Positions 9,690 through 19,238 are shown, counted from the stretch's first letter. The stretch is DNA of 64,000 bases from Corynebacterium pseudodiphtheriticum DSM 44287 (GCF_000688415.1 NZ_JIAH01000010.1:62001-126000); one strand, 5' to 3'. Translations and numbers: made by a program. Notes: generated by a model from the sequence alone, not told the origin.

Positions 9690-11460
9690 ACTAGAGCCCT
9701 TTACCGAGGCAGTACTGCCGTACATGCCGTATTTAATCCCGCTGCCAGTGATCCTGCCCGCGCTTGCAGCAGCCGGGTGTCTGTTGTTTCCACGCATGCT
9801 CAACGTACGGCGTGCCTTCGTGTTCTTCACCCTGTTGGCACTCGCGGTGCTCTCGGCCACCATGCTCATCGTCGTCGACGGCGAAGGCATCCAAACCCTG
9901 CAAATCGGCGGTTGGGACGCTCCACTGGGCATCACTCTGGTCGCTGACCGCTTGTCGACGATGATGCTGTTCGTCAGCTCCATCATTTTGTTTGCGGTGA
10001 TGTGGTTCGCCATCGCGCAGGGCATCCGTGATGATACGAAGGATGAGCCCGTTGCGGTCTTCTTGCCGTCTTACATGCTGCTGACGATGGGCGTGAACTT
10101 GTCTTTCCTGGCCGGAGACTTGTTCAACCTGTACGTCGGCTTCGAAATCTTCCTGGTGGCCTCGTATGTCTTGATGACGCTGGGCGCTTCCCCATCGCGC
10201 GTGCGTGCCGGTGTGGGTTACGTGATGGTCTCTATGGCCAGCTCCATGGTGTTTTTGTTCGGCATTGCCGTAACCTATGCGGCCGTCGGTACGGTGAGCC
10301 TGGCCCAGATTGGCCAGCGGATGGAAGATATTCCGGGTGGCACGCAAGCCGCCATTTTTGGTGTGTTGCTGGTTGCCTTCGGCATTAAAGCCGCGGTCTT
10401 CCCGCTAGATTCTTGGCTTCCGGACGCCTACCCTACAGCTCCGTCGTTGGTCACGGCAGTGTTCGCGGGGCTGCTGACCAAGGTCGGTGTGTACGCAATA
10501 ATCCGCATGCGCACCACTGTGTTTACCGATGGCAGCCTGGACGTTTTGCTGATGGTGGTTGCGTTAGCCACGATGCTGATCGGCATCCTGGGCGCAATGG
10601 CGCAGAATGACATTAAACGATTGTTGTCTTTCACGCTGGTCTCGCACATCGGTTATATGATCTTCGGCATTGGTCTGGGCAGCTCGCAAGGGCTATCCGG
10701 TGCGATCTTCTACATGGTGCACCACATTCTGGTGCAAACCGCACTGTTCTTAGTCGTCGGCCTGATCGAACGCCACGCCGGCACCTCGTCACTGCGCCGG
10801 TTGGGTTCGCTGATGTATACCGCACCAGTGATTACCGTGCTGTACCTGATCCCGGCGCTGAACTTGGGCGGCATCCCACCGTTTTCCGGTTTCCTTGGCA
10901 AAGTGATGCTTTTCCATGCTGGTGCCGAGGCCAATACCTGGATGTCCTGGGTATTAATCGGGGGTGCGGTGATCACATCGCTGTTGACGCTGTACGTAAT
11001 GATCATGGTCTGGTCCAAAGGCTTTGTACGTGACCGCAAGGACGCCCCGGAAGGCAACATGGCGATGGCCCGGCCTGCCCCACTGGCGGACATCACCCAG
11101 GAAGTGGAATTTTCAGAGCGCGAATCGGTGGGCCGCACACCATTTGGCATGCTCGCGGCTACCGCAATGTTGGTCATCGCATCCAGCGCGATCAGCGTCG
11201 TTGCCGGCCCCATCGCCAGCATCACGGATCGCGCGGCGAACTCCGCGCAAGACGTCAACATCTACCGCACCGCGGTACTGGGCACGGACCCTGGCGAGCC
11301 GACACGCAACTTGGAACTGGAGCGGCTGGACGACGGCGAAGACCGCCGCGAAGAAAGCGGCAATGCAGGGGCCGGGCGCACCAGCTCCAGCACCAGTTCA
11401 CAGACCACCCCAAGCTCTAGCCCGGTTGCCACTGAATCCGTTCAGGGAGGCGATTCCTAA
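9682..11460 (+). CDS. mnhD: Mrp antiporter subunit D
   Basis: This 592-residue protein belongs to the NuoM/N-MrpD proton-translocating family, with about 14 TM helices. Visible family landmarks are the conserved DLFNLYVGFEIFLVASY helix, LPDAYPTAPS and the loop PALNLGGIPPFSGFLGK. I start it at ATG 9682, preceded by GGAAGG and overlapping the mnhC stop by 8 nt; the open frame upstream is the shadow of mnhC. A cytosolic S/T/E-rich tail of about 60 residues is low complexity. It is one of the two core proton-pathway subunits with MnhA. Confidence 0.95.
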   Translation: MTRLEPFTEAVLPYMPYLIPLPVILPALAAAGCLLFPRMLNVRRAFVFFTLLALAVLSATMLIVVDGEGIQTLQIGGWDAPLGITLVADRLSTMMLFVSSIILFAVMWFAIAQGIRDDTKDEPVAVFLPSYMLLTMGVNLSFLAGDLFNLYVGFEIFLVASYVLMTLGASPSRVRAGVGYVMVSMASSMVFLFGIAVTYAAVGTVSLAQIGQRMEDIPGGTQAAIFGVLLVAFGIKAAVFPLDSWLPDAYPTAPSLVTAVFAGLLTKVGVYAIIRMRTTVFTDGSLDVLLMVVALATMLIGILGAMAQNDIKRLLSFTLVSHIGYMIFGIGLGSSQGLSGAIFYMVHHILVQTALFLVVGLIERHAGTSSLRRLGSLMYTAPVITVLYLIPALNLGGIPPFSGFLGKVMLFHAGAEANTWMSWVLIGGAVITSLLTLYVMIMVWSKGFVRDRKDAPEGNMAMARPAPLADITQEVEFSERESVGRTPFGMLAATAMLVIASSAISVVAGPIASITDRAANSAQDVNIYRTAVLGTDPGEPTRNLELERLDDGEDRREESGNAGAGRTSSSTSSQTTPSSSPVATESVQGGDS

Positions 11461-12034
11461 TGGGAACCAACACGCGAGAAAAACGAGCAGCCGAAAAAGC
11501 CCGGCAAGCCCGGTTAAAAAGCGCGTCCCGAAAGGTTTACGCAACCGCTTCCGCCCAGCGTTTATCACCTGGTTGATGGTCATGTGGATCATCTTGGTCG
11601 GCGAGATTAGTTGGGGAAATATCGTCGCTGGGCTAGTCGTCGGCACGCTCGTGGTCTACTTGCTACCACTGCCAGCCATGCCCGTGGCTGGTTTGCACAT
11701 CTCTTGGCACAAACTGGCCTGGTTCCTAGTGGAGTTTTTCTTTGAGCTGCTCAGCGCCTCGCTGAATGTAGCCTGGCTGGCATTGCGCCCGCAGCAGCTG
11801 CCAAAAACCGCTATTGTGACGGCCCCGATGCGTGTGTCCAACGAATTCATCTTGGTGTTAGCGGTGACGTTATACAACCTGCAGCCGGGCGGTGCGGTGA
11901 CGGATATTGATATTGCGAACCGTACGTTGACAATTCACTTACTCAACGCGGATAACGACGAGCGCATCGAGCAAGAGCTGGCCCGGGTGAAAGCCCTGGA
12001 GGCCCGGATGATCAAGATTTTCGAAAGGACCTAG
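11460..12034 (+). CDS. mnhE: Mrp antiporter subunit E, apparent frameshift near its start
   Basis: The E subunit is clear from about 11,540 to the stop at 12034: a first TM helix (ITWLMVMWIILVGEISWGN), a second TM hairpin, then the conserved LYNLQPGGAVTDIDIANRTL region. The well-placed ATG at 11460 overlaps the mnhD stop (TAATG) and has GGGAGG 8 nt upstream, but it is in a different frame. That frame gives a basic 38-residue peptide ending at TGA 11574. Adding one A to any of three A5 tracts (11478-11482, 11493-11497, 11516-11520) would join the two frames. Otherwise the first in-frame ATG is at 11576, which overlaps the TGA and would start inside TM1. Whether this is sequence error, slippage or coupled reinitiation is open. 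Confidence 0.8.
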
Positions 12035-12037
12035 CCC

Positions 12038-12313
12038 ATGGATCCAGAGTTGTATACCACGCTGCTGATCATCCCTGCGCTATTGATCAGCGCAGCATTG
12101 GCGATCACGGTCTGGCGCATCATCGTCGGCCCTAACTCATTGGACCGGCTTCTGGGCCTCGACGGGATGGTCGCGATGATGCAATGCGCGGCCGCCACCT
12201 ACATCGCATGGACCTCGGATTCCACGGTGGTTTACGCGATGATGGTGATCGCAATGCTCGCGTTTATTTCTACCGTGGCCGTCACCCGCTTCCGGAAGAG
12301 GGATGTGAGCTAA
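12038..12313 (+). CDS. mnhF: Mrp antiporter subunit F
   Basis: The 91-residue protein has three TM helices and the conserved GPNSLDRLLGLDGMVAM segment of MrpF. It starts 3 nt after the mnhE stop with AAAGGA upstream and is part of the same operon. It is required in known Mrp systems for complex function; no catalytic role of its own is known. Confidence 0.93.
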   Translation: MDPELYTTLLIIPALLISAALAITVWRIIVGPNSLDRLLGLDGMVAMMQCAAATYIAWTSDSTVVYAMMVIAMLAFISTVAVTRFRKRDVS

Positions 12314-12315
12314 TT

Positions 12316-12714
12316 ATGAATTGGGCTTTGCTTGCCGACGTCGTCTCCCTGGTGTTGCTCACTACGGGTGGATTTTTCGTCTTTTCTGCTGCGGTGGGTG
12401 TCGCTCGTTTCGGCGATACCATGTCGCGGGTGCACGCGGTCACGAAACCACAGACCGTCGGTTTGATCATGTGCATAGTCGGTGCGGGTATCCACTTGCC
12501 GGTGGCTGGCGACGGCTATAACACCGGGTGGCAATCCGATATCGGGGTGCTGTTCTTGTTGGTGATTTTCGCGCTCCTAACCAGCCCGGTTACCGCGCAA
12601 CGCCTTGGTCGCATTGGGCGCCGTGAAGGCCTTTACGGCGCAGATGCCACGATGTCGCGCAACGACCGCCCGGCCAAGCGCACGCTGCGCAAAAAAGACC
12701 CCCGCAAAAGCTAA
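12316..12714 (+). CDS. mnhG: Mrp antiporter subunit G
   Basis: The 132-residue protein has three TM helices and typical MrpG motifs: RFGDTMSRVHAVTKPQTVG, and a helix over GVLFLLVIFALLTSPVTAQ followed by basic residues. I use ATG 12316, 2 nt after the mnhF stop. It closes the mnhACDEFG operon. The last 35 residues are a basic cytosolic tail. Confidence 0.93.
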   Translation: MNWALLADVVSLVLLTTGGFFVFSAAVGVARFGDTMSRVHAVTKPQTVGLIMCIVGAGIHLPVAGDGYNTGWQSDIGVLFLLVIFALLTSPVTAQRLGRIGRREGLYGADATMSRNDRPAKRTLRKKDPRKS

Positions 12715-12722
12715 CGCGCAGC

Positions 12723-13967
12723 CTAGTTTTCCAGCGGCCGCCAGGTTGTCATCTCTTCTGCGGTGGCAGCCACTACTTGCTTCCAGTCTCCCCCGGATTG
12801 TGCGAAGCGTTGCCGCTGGCGTTGGTAGCCAGCGCCCTTGTCGACGATTTCTGCCACCAGCTGTAACTCCCGGCTGCAGCCGAGTTCTTCTGCGATAGGT
12901 GCTAGCTCTTCCACCAGGTCCGCTAGTTCATCTTTCACCCAGCGCTCGTGTGTATCCCGCGAGGTGATTACCAGCGCGTCCAGCCCGTAGCGGGCGGCGC
13001 GCCATTTGTTTTCTGCGATGTGCCACGGCTGCAGGCTGGGCAATGGGTTGTTGGTTTCAGTAACAGCACCAGCACCAGTACCAGCAGCGGTATCGCCGCC
13101 AGCGGTGGCGTCTTCAGCGGTGGCAGTATCAACGATGGCGTCGTCAAGCATCCGGTCGTAATAAACCACAAGGCAATGCGTTAAAGCTGCTACCGCGGAC
13201 AGCTCGCGCAGGTTCGACGCGGCGTCAGAAACCCGCACTTCAATCGTGCCCCATTTGGAGGCCGGGCGAATATCCAGGTGCATCGAACCAGTGTGGCTAA
13301 TCACTCCGGAGGCTGCCTGGTCGTGCATGTAGCTCTGCCATTCTTCCCAAGTCGTGATCGCCGGTGGTAGGCCCGCGGTAGGCAATTGCTGATACAGCAT
13401 GGTGCGATTGGAGGCATAACCGGTATCAATGCCATCCCACCCCGGCGAAGACGCGGACAGCGCCAGCAGATGCGGGAACTTCGTCATCAGGGCATTGATA
13501 ATGGGCCAAACGCGGTCTTCATGCCGGATGCCAACGTGCACGTGCGTGCCCCAAATCAGCATTTGGCTACCCCAGTACTGGGTGCGTTCGATGATCTCGG
13601 CGTAAGTCATCTTCGCGCTCACCGGGTTGGTGCGGAAATCGGAAAACGGGTGGCCCCCCGACGCCCACAGCAATAACCCGTGTTGTTCGGCTGCTTGCCG
13701 GATCACTGCAAGATCGCGATCGAGTTCCGCCACGGCCTGCGGAATGGTATCGCAAATTCCGGTGACCAGCTCGATCGTGTTTTGCAGGAATTCTTTTTCC
13801 AGATGAATGTCCGGCTGAATCTGCTGCGCGGTATTGATCACCGCTTCAGCTTGGTGCGCAAGATCCCACGTTTCTGGGTTGATAAGTGCGACTTCCCATT
13901 CGATGCCGACGGTGGGGCGTTCCGAACGTTTAAACACCTCTTTCGGTGTCTCAGACGAACCTGCCAT
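12723..13967 (-). CDS. Carboxylate-amine ligase / glutamate-cysteine ligase family 2 (YbdK-like)
   Basis: The 414-residue protein has the GCS2 fold: [10 protein letters not shown] near residue 20, [20 protein letters not shown], and [17 protein letters not shown]. These are the ATP-grasp-like metal and substrate motifs of the YbdK family, which makes gamma-glutamyl or similar amides; corynebacteria use mycothiol rather than glutathione, so the real product is uncertain. A low-complexity insert of about 25 residues (A/T/G/D-rich, roughly residues 280-305) interrupts a surface loop. Its start overlaps the stop of the VirR-like gene by one base, so the two are translationally coupled. Confidence 0.85.
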   Translation of the reverse strand: MAGSSETPKEVFKRSERPTVGIEWEVALINPETWDLAHQAEAVINTAQQIQPDIHLEKEFLQNTIELVTGICDTIPQAVAELDRDLAVIRQAAEQHGLLLWASGGHPFSDFRTNPVSAKMTYAEIIERTQYWGSQMLIWGTHVHVGIRHEDRVWPIINALMTKFPHLLALSASSPGWDGIDTGYASNRTMLYQQLPTAGLPPAITTWEEWQSYMHDQAASGVISHTGSMHLDIRPASKWGTIEVRVSDAASNLRELSAVAALTHCLVVYYDRMLDDAIVDTATAEDATAGGDTAAGTGAGAVTETNNPLPSLQPWHIAENKWRAARYGLDALVITSRDTHERWVKDELADLVEELAPIAEELGCSRELQLVAEIVDKGAGYQRQRQRFAQSGGDWKQVVAATAEEMTTWRPLEN

Positions 13968-14785
13968 TACAGAGCAACCTCTCCGATAAGGACCATGGTC
14001 AGGCCGTTATTCTCGGTGGCTTCACCAGGCAGATAAGCGGTGTTTTCCCGGGCAACACCGCCGACGCGGTCGGCAAGTTCGCGGGCGCGCTGCTCTGCCG
14101 CAGCATTACCAGCTGGGAAGAAGACGGTGTTTTCGCGCAGCACTTTTTCTCCGCCCGGCAGGTTACCGGATTCGCGGGTTTTCTGGCCTTCACGCTCTAG
14201 TGATTGGGTCACGCGGTGGGCCAGGCCAGGCACCGTCGAGTTGTTCAGCACGGTGACGTCGAAAGTCTGCGGGGCACCAGCGCCTGCGCCAGCGCCAGCG
14301 CCGGCTCCACCAGAACGGCCAGCCGGTGCTTCTCGACGCTCTGCTCCCGGCGCGCCCTCTGGGTGGCCGCCTTCATGGGGGTGCTCTTGCGCCCCGGCTG
14401 GGTCTTCAACACCGTCGCGGTCAGCATCACCAGGGTGTGCGCCGTCGCGGTGCTCGCCGTCGGCAGGCGCACCGTTGGGCCCATCGCCCTGGCCGCCGTT
14501 TGCAGGAGCACCGTTGTTGTCGCCTCCGGCTTGCTCTGCGGCGGAGTTTTGCGCGTTGTTCGCAGTATTCGTCGCGGTGGTTTCGTCTGAGCTGGTGAGT
14601 GCGAAAATGCCCCACAGGCCCAGCAAAATTGCTACGGAAATCAACACCATCGCTAGGCCACGCAATGGCAGACCAGATCTCGTGCCAGATCCAGCAGCCC
14701 CTGATCCACTAGCTCCTGATCCGGCAGCTCCCCCAGCACCTGCCCCGCTAGCATTTTCCGGGCCGCGAGCGTCGGAATAGTTCAT
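13967..14785 (-). CDS. Membrane-anchored LytR_C-domain protein, VirR-like
   Basis: I start this 272-residue protein at ATG 14785, with GATGAGG upstream; an in-frame GTG lies at 14827. A Gly/Ala/Ser-rich cytosolic segment (1-40) is followed by one TM helix (about 43-63), an extracellular low-complexity region rich in D, G, H and P, and a C-terminal LytR_C domain (about 170-272; [15 protein letters not shown]). M. tuberculosis Rv0431 (VirR) has the same layout, and its neighbours Rv0430 (DUF3263), def, acetyltransferase and xthA occur here in the same divergent order. VirR affects envelope structure and vesicle release; a similar envelope role is inferred here. Confidence 0.8.
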   Translation of the reverse strand: MNYSDARGPENASGAGAGGAAGSGASGSGAAGSGTRSGLPLRGLAMVLISVAILLGLWGIFALTSSDETTATNTANNAQNSAAEQAGGDNNGAPANGGQGDGPNGAPADGEHRDGAHPGDADRDGVEDPAGAQEHPHEGGHPEGAPGAERREAPAGRSGGAGAGAGAGAGAPQTFDVTVLNNSTVPGLAHRVTQSLEREGQKTRESGNLPGGEKVLRENTVFFPAGNAAAEQRARELADRVGGVARENTAYLPGEATENNGLTMVLIGEVAL

Positions 14786-14828
14786 GTTCGCCTCATCACC
14801 GTGGTATACATTCGTCACACTAGCCACT

Positions 14829-15098
14829 CTAATATTCCGAAGTATCGGAACTGGTCACGGCGCGCCGATTACGCACGCGCCGCAAACGCTTTATCAACAA
14901 GGGATATTCCTGCATCGCGGGAGCATAATCCAACAAAATATTCAGCCGCCGGTAATACCGCACCGGGGTCATTCCCAACTGAGTTCGGATAGCTTCTTCT
15001 TTCGCCCCGGCTGCCCGCGGGGCGTGTTCGGTGAAATCCAAAAGCTCCCTGTCACAATCGGAAAGGCCACCGTCTGTGAGCGTTTGGTGTTCGGTCAT
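14829..15098 (-). CDS. DUF3263 protein, Rv0430-like
   Basis: The 89-residue protein has the DUF3263 core: L-S-D-C-D-R-E-L-L-D-F near the start and MTPVRYYRRLNILLD in the middle, then basic residues. The fold looks like a small helix-turn-helix, and DNA binding has been suggested for the family, but no target is known. It is upstream of the VirR-like gene on the same strand, as in M. tuberculosis. Its start codon is only 16 bp from that of def, and its -10 element TACAGT overlaps the def -10. Confidence 0.8.
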   Translation of the reverse strand: MTEHQTLTDGGLSDCDRELLDFTEHAPRAAGAKEEAIRTQLGMTPVRYYRRLNILLDYAPAMQEYPLLIKRLRRVRNRRAVTSSDTSEY

Positions 15099-15101
15099 AG
15101 T

Positions 15102-15110
15102 TAAACTGTA
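15102..15110. promoter_or_regulatory. Overlapping divergent leaderless promoters (def / DUF3263)
   Basis: On the plus strand TAAACT (15102-15107) is 7 nt before the def ATG. On the minus strand TACAGT (15110-15105) is 6 nt before the DUF3263 ATG. The two hexamers share three base pairs, so polymerase can occupy only one orientation at a time. Confidence 0.7.
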
Positions 15111-15114
15111 AGGC

Positions 15115-15732
15115 ATGACTGTGCGCCCCATTGTTATCCACGGCGACCCCGTGCTGCATAATCCCACGACCATCGTCGATACCCCACTGGATACCCCAGA
15201 GATCCAGCAGCTGATCAAAGACATGTATGAGACCATGGACGCTGCCCGCGGCGTCGGCCTGGCTGCCAACCAGATTGGTGTCGGTCTGCGCATCTTCGTC
15301 TACGGATGCCCTGATGTTGACGGACCGAACGGCAGCGATAAGCCAGACGGCGGCATGCGCCGTGGTTGTGTTATCAACCCGAAGCTAGAAACCTCCGAGA
15401 TTCCTAAAACCATGCCCGCCGACGACGGCAGCGACGACGAAGGCTGCTTGTCCGTGCCGGGTGAAGGCTTCCCAACGGGCCGCGCAGATTGGGCGCGGGT
15501 GACCGGCCTGAATGAAAATGGTGAGGAAATTTCCATCGAAGGCTACGGCTTTTTCGCTCGCTGCCTGCAGCATGAGGTCGGACATCTCGATGGCTTCCTG
15601 TATACCGATATGCTTACCGGCCGCTATAAGCGAGCAGCCAAAAAGACCATCAAGGCCAATGGTTGGACCGAACCGGGGTTGACCTGGATGCCTGGTGAAG
15701 ATCGCGACCCCTTCGGCCACGACGAGCAGTAG
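15115..15732 (+). CDS. def: Peptide deformylase
   Basis: The 205-residue enzyme removes the N-formyl group from new proteins. All three family motifs are present: GVGLAANQ (46-53), EGCLSVPGE with metal ligand C111, and HEVGH (153-157), where H153 and H157 bind metal and E154 is catalytic. The usual Asp inside HExDH is Gly here. The segment between motifs 1 and 2 is longer than in E. coli Def, with an acidic DDGSDDE loop near residue 103. The mRNA is predicted leaderless. The downstream acetyltransferase starts 9 nt after the stop. Confidence 0.95.
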   Translation: MTVRPIVIHGDPVLHNPTTIVDTPLDTPEIQQLIKDMYETMDAARGVGLAANQIGVGLRIFVYGCPDVDGPNGSDKPDGGMRRGCVINPKLETSEIPKTMPADDGSDDEGCLSVPGEGFPTGRADWARVTGLNENGEEISIEGYGFFARCLQHEVGHLDGFLYTDMLTGRYKRAAKKTIKANGWTEPGLTWMPGEDRDPFGHDEQ

Positions 15733-15741
15733 CTTCCGCCC

Positions 15742-16812
15742 ATGAACCACCCGAACGCCCCACGCAGCACAAAGTCGCGGATTTTCCGCAGTGACGAGGT
15801 GTCTGTCGGTGATCGCGTCATCGTGCGGCGCGCGCTGGGTAACCGCAATGCCCCGGTGTATTCCGATGTCACTGGGCATGTGCTGGAACTAGAACCCCTG
15901 GTGGTACGCCCCCAAGAGATCGGCGGTTATCCCTCAGAAAAACCCTCGGTGACCATTCCCAGCGAGGAGATCTATGTGGTCAAACGTCTCTCACCACGAC
16001 GGATCCGAAATTCGGAAATCCGTGCCGTAGAAGAGGCCACCGCCGCCGCCTTCCCGGGTATTCACAACCAGGTTTCTTCCGATGGCCAATGGCTCATGCG
16101 GGCTGGTGATGGCATTACCGAACGCTCAAATTCTGCGGTTCCGCTTGGGCGTTCGGCCGGTTTCGTTCCAGTGCCGATCTCCGAAATCTTCGAGTTCTAC
16201 CGTTCCCATGGCTTGCCGCCGCGCCTACTTATTCCCGAGCGCATCGGTGCCCCCGCCGAGCGTCTGCTGCGCAGCGCACCAGAGGGACAATGGGATCTAG
16301 GCCCCGAAATCTTGGTGATGACGCGCTCGCTTGCCGACGCTGAACCTGCATCACCAAGCACTGAGGCCGTCGACAAGCTCCTCTTCCGCGTCGACGACGC
16401 CCCGGACCAGGAATGGTTTGACCTGTACACCTTCCGCGGCACCGAGCTTCCGCAACACGCACTGCAGCTGCTAGCCGGGCGCATCGCGGGCACCATGGGA
16501 TTTGCCCGATTGTTGGAACCAGCTACCGGCAGAACAGTGGCCATCACGCGTGCTACGCTCACCGAATCCGAAAACGGCCAGAAATGGCTGGGCTATTCTG
16601 CTGTGCAAGTCGCCGCGGATTGGCGCCGCCGTGGCTTGGCTACCCGGCTCGGGGCGGACATGCTGGCTTGGGGCAAAAGCCACGGCGCGGATTCGGCTTA
16701 CCTGCAGGTCATATCCACAAATACCCCCGCGATTGCTCTGTATCACAACCTGGGGTTCCTCGAGCATCACCGACATCGTTGCGCACTGTGGCTGGGCGAT
16801 AGCCCGCGCTGA
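15742..16812 (+). CDS. GNAT-family N-acetyltransferase, Rv0428c-like
   Basis: The 356-residue protein has an N-terminal SH3-like segment (VGDRVIVRRALG...GHVLELEPLVVRP, about 20-55) and a C-terminal GNAT domain. The acetyl-CoA signature is WRRRGLATRLGADML (about 294-308), followed by NTPAIALYHNLGF. The two-domain form between def and xthA matches M. tuberculosis Rv0428c. The acceptor is not known. It is co-directional with def and probably in one transcript with it. Confidence 0.85.
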   Translation: MNHPNAPRSTKSRIFRSDEVSVGDRVIVRRALGNRNAPVYSDVTGHVLELEPLVVRPQEIGGYPSEKPSVTIPSEEIYVVKRLSPRRIRNSEIRAVEEATAAAFPGIHNQVSSDGQWLMRAGDGITERSNSAVPLGRSAGFVPVPISEIFEFYRSHGLPPRLLIPERIGAPAERLLRSAPEGQWDLGPEILVMTRSLADAEPASPSTEAVDKLLFRVDDAPDQEWFDLYTFRGTELPQHALQLLAGRIAGTMGFARLLEPATGRTVAITRATLTESENGQKWLGYSAVQVAADWRRRGLATRLGADMLAWGKSHGADSAYLQVISTNTPAIALYHNLGFLEHHRHRCALWLGDSPR

Positions 16813-16833
16813 GCGTCCGCGCGCGTGCGCGGG

Positions 16834-16839
16834 TAAAAT
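16834..16839 (+). promoter_or_regulatory. -10 element of a leaderless promoter (xthA)
   Basis: TAAAAT lies 8 nt before the xthA ATG; the sequence between carries no ribosome-binding site. Confidence 0.6.
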
Positions 16840-16847
16840 AAGGCGCC

Positions 16848-17672
16848 ATGCGGATCGCTAACTGGAACGTGAACTCTATTCGCACACGCACCGACCGTGT
16901 GTTGGATTTTTTGCAACGCCATAAGATCGACGTGCTGGCGGTGCAAGAAACCAAATGCGCCGATGACAAGTTCCCTTACCAGGTGTTCGAGGAAGCCGGT
17001 TACCACGTTGCCCACTGTGGTTTTCATCAGTGGAACGGTGTGGCATTGATTTCCCGTCACGAGCTCCACGACGTCCGCCGGGAATTCCCTGGCCAACCGG
17101 GGTTTCATAAAGACCCGCGCGAACCGCAAAACATAGAAGCCCGTGCGATCGGCGCCCGCATCGGCGATACCGACACCGAGGTCTGGTCGCTCTATGTGCC
17201 CAATGGCCGCGAGATTACCGACCGTCACTACGAATACAAGCTGTTCTGGCTCTACGCCTTACGCGACTACCTCCGCGGCCAGCTTAGCGAAGACGCTGAC
17301 AAAAAAATCCTACTCACAGGCGATTTCAATATCGCTCCCCGCAACGAGGATGTGTGGGATCTGCGTGTGTTCGACGGCGCCACCCACGTCACCGAACCAG
17401 AGCGCGCGGCTTTCCAGATGTTGGAGGAAGCCGGTACCCGGGAAATCACCCGCGAACTCACCGAGGCGCGCTACACCTACTGGGACTACACTTCCATGCG
17501 GTTTGCCAAGGGCGAGGGCATGCGCATTGATTTCCAGCTGGCCTCACCGCAGTTAGCGAAACAAGCTCGTTCGGGGTTTGTGGATGTCGATGAGCGCCAC
17601 GGCAAAGGTGCCTCGGACCACGCGCCGGTGGTGGTGGATTTTCAAGCGAGTGACTTCGACGAGGTTCGTTAA
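16848..17672 (+). CDS. xthA: Exodeoxyribonuclease III
   Basis: The 274-residue protein is a complete ExoIII/AP endonuclease. Landmarks are NWNVNSIRTR at the N-terminus, VQETKCADDKFP (metal-binding Glu), LTGDFNIAP (catalytic Asp/Asn) and GASDHAPVVVDF (catalytic Asp-His) near the end. It cuts DNA at abasic sites in base-excision repair. The order after def and the acetyltransferase is the same as in M. tuberculosis. cls starts 3 nt after its stop, so the two are probably co-transcribed. Confidence 0.95.
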   Translation: MRIANWNVNSIRTRTDRVLDFLQRHKIDVLAVQETKCADDKFPYQVFEEAGYHVAHCGFHQWNGVALISRHELHDVRREFPGQPGFHKDPREPQNIEARAIGARIGDTDTEVWSLYVPNGREITDRHYEYKLFWLYALRDYLRGQLSEDADKKILLTGDFNIAPRNEDVWDLRVFDGATHVTEPERAAFQMLEEAGTREITRELTEARYTYWDYTSMRFAKGEGMRIDFQLASPQLAKQARSGFVDVDERHGKGASDHAPVVVDFQASDFDEVR

Positions 17673-17675
17673 ACC

Positions 17676-19238
17676 GTGGAACCGGCGCTGTCGATCGATG
17701 TGACGTGGTGGCAGGCCGCGTTTTTTATCCTGGATTACACCATCAAAATCCTGGCTGTTGGCTTCGTGCCAGAGGGCAGGCGCCCGTCATCGTCGACGGC
17801 CTGGCTGCTAGCAATTCTGTTGATTCCATTTTTGGGTCTACCGCTGTTTTTCCTGATGGGCTCGCCGTTTATTAACCGGCGCCGTCACGAGGTATACAAA
17901 AACGCGAACGAACAGCTCAACGACGCACAGGGGCAATTACCGGATATGCCGCCGCACCTGTGCAACTCCCGCGAAGTTGCGTCCATGATCGCTCTCAATC
18001 GTCGACTGACTGGGTTCCCGGCGGTCATTGGCGACCAACGTGGTTTGCTCGCTGACTATGACCAGGCAATCAAGCGCATGGCGGAGGTCATTGACTCCGC
18101 CACCGACTATGTGCACGTGCAGGTGTATATCCAGTCCTGGGACGAGACCACCGACGTGTTTTATCAGGCGCTTGCCGACGCCGTCGGCCGCGGGGTGAAG
18201 GTGCGCTTGTTGTTTGACCAGATTGGTAGTTTGAAATACCCGGGCTACCGGAAGTTGGGCAAACGCTTGGATGCGATCGGCGTCGACTGGCATTTAATGA
18301 TGCCGTTACAGCCATGGAAATGGCGTTTTCGCCGCCCTGACCTGCGCAATCACCGCAAGATCATCATTGTTGACGGAACGGTCGGTTTTATGGGGTCGCT
18401 GAACCTGATTGACCGCAGTTACCGGATTCGCAAGAACGTGCGCGCGGGTCGGCAGTGGATTGATTATATGGTCGAGCTATCCGGGCCAATTGTCACTTCG
18501 ATGGAATCGGTGTTTGCCATTGACTGGTATCTAGAATCCGATGAGGTGCTGGACCCCGAAACACGCCAACCCACCGCACACGACGCCACGCAGGGCACGG
18601 CGCAGGTCACGACGCAAGCCAGCCCGCAGCCCACCACGCAAACCGAATATATTTCGGACGCCAATGTCTTGCAGATGATTCCTTCGGGGCCGGGCTACAG
18701 CTCGGAACCGAACCTGCGCATGTTTAACCAGGTAGTACATCACGCAAAAAACCGCCTGGTGCTGTGTTCGCCGTACTTCATTCCGGACGAATCCCTGTTA
18801 GAAGCCGTGACCAGCGCTGCCTTCCGTGGCGTGCGCGTGGAATTGTATGTCTCGGAACGCGCCGACCAGTTCACGGTGCACCATGCGCAATCGTCGTATT
18901 ACCAAGCCTTGTTGGAAGCCGGCGTGCATATTTACCAATTCCCCGCGCCGTATGTGTTGCATTCAAAGTTCGCGTTGGCGGACCCGGAAGACAATCATTG
19001 CGATAGCGTCCATGCTGTTGGCATGCTGGGCTCTTCGAATATGGATATGCGTTCGTTTGGCTTGAACTACGAATCCACATTGTTTGTGGTGTCTGGTTCG
19101 CTGATTGATGATCTCAACGAGCTAGCCGCGACGTACCGTGCGGTTAGCCGCCCACTGACTTTAGAAAAGTGGGAGCAGCGCGGATTTATCCGTCGTTACG
19201 TGGATAATGTCATGCGGCTGACTTCCGCATTGCAGTAG
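17676..19238 (+). CDS. cls: Cardiolipin synthase (phospholipase D type)
   Basis: The 520-residue protein starts at GTG 17676 with GAGG upstream. Two N-terminal TM helices (about 10-30 and 40-62) anchor two PLD catalytic domains. The first HKD motif is HRKIIIVDGTVGFMGSLN (about 227-244); the second is HSKFALADPEDN, followed by GSSNMDMRSF. It makes cardiolipin at the cytoplasmic membrane. Between the domains a T/Q/A-rich insert of about 30 residues (near 292-322) looks like a low-complexity expansion. Confidence 0.93.
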   Translation: MEPALSIDVTWWQAAFFILDYTIKILAVGFVPEGRRPSSSTAWLLAILLIPFLGLPLFFLMGSPFINRRRHEVYKNANEQLNDAQGQLPDMPPHLCNSREVASMIALNRRLTGFPAVIGDQRGLLADYDQAIKRMAEVIDSATDYVHVQVYIQSWDETTDVFYQALADAVGRGVKVRLLFDQIGSLKYPGYRKLGKRLDAIGVDWHLMMPLQPWKWRFRRPDLRNHRKIIIVDGTVGFMGSLNLIDRSYRIRKNVRAGRQWIDYMVELSGPIVTSMESVFAIDWYLESDEVLDPETRQPTAHDATQGTAQVTTQASPQPTTQTEYISDANVLQMIPSGPGYSSEPNLRMFNQVVHHAKNRLVLCSPYFIPDESLLEAVTSAAFRGVRVELYVSERADQFTVHHAQSSYYQALLEAGVHIYQFPAPYVLHSKFALADPEDNHCDSVHAVGMLGSSNMDMRSFGLNYESTLFVVSGSLIDDLNELAATYRAVSRPLTLEKWEQRGFIRRYVDNVMRLTSALQ

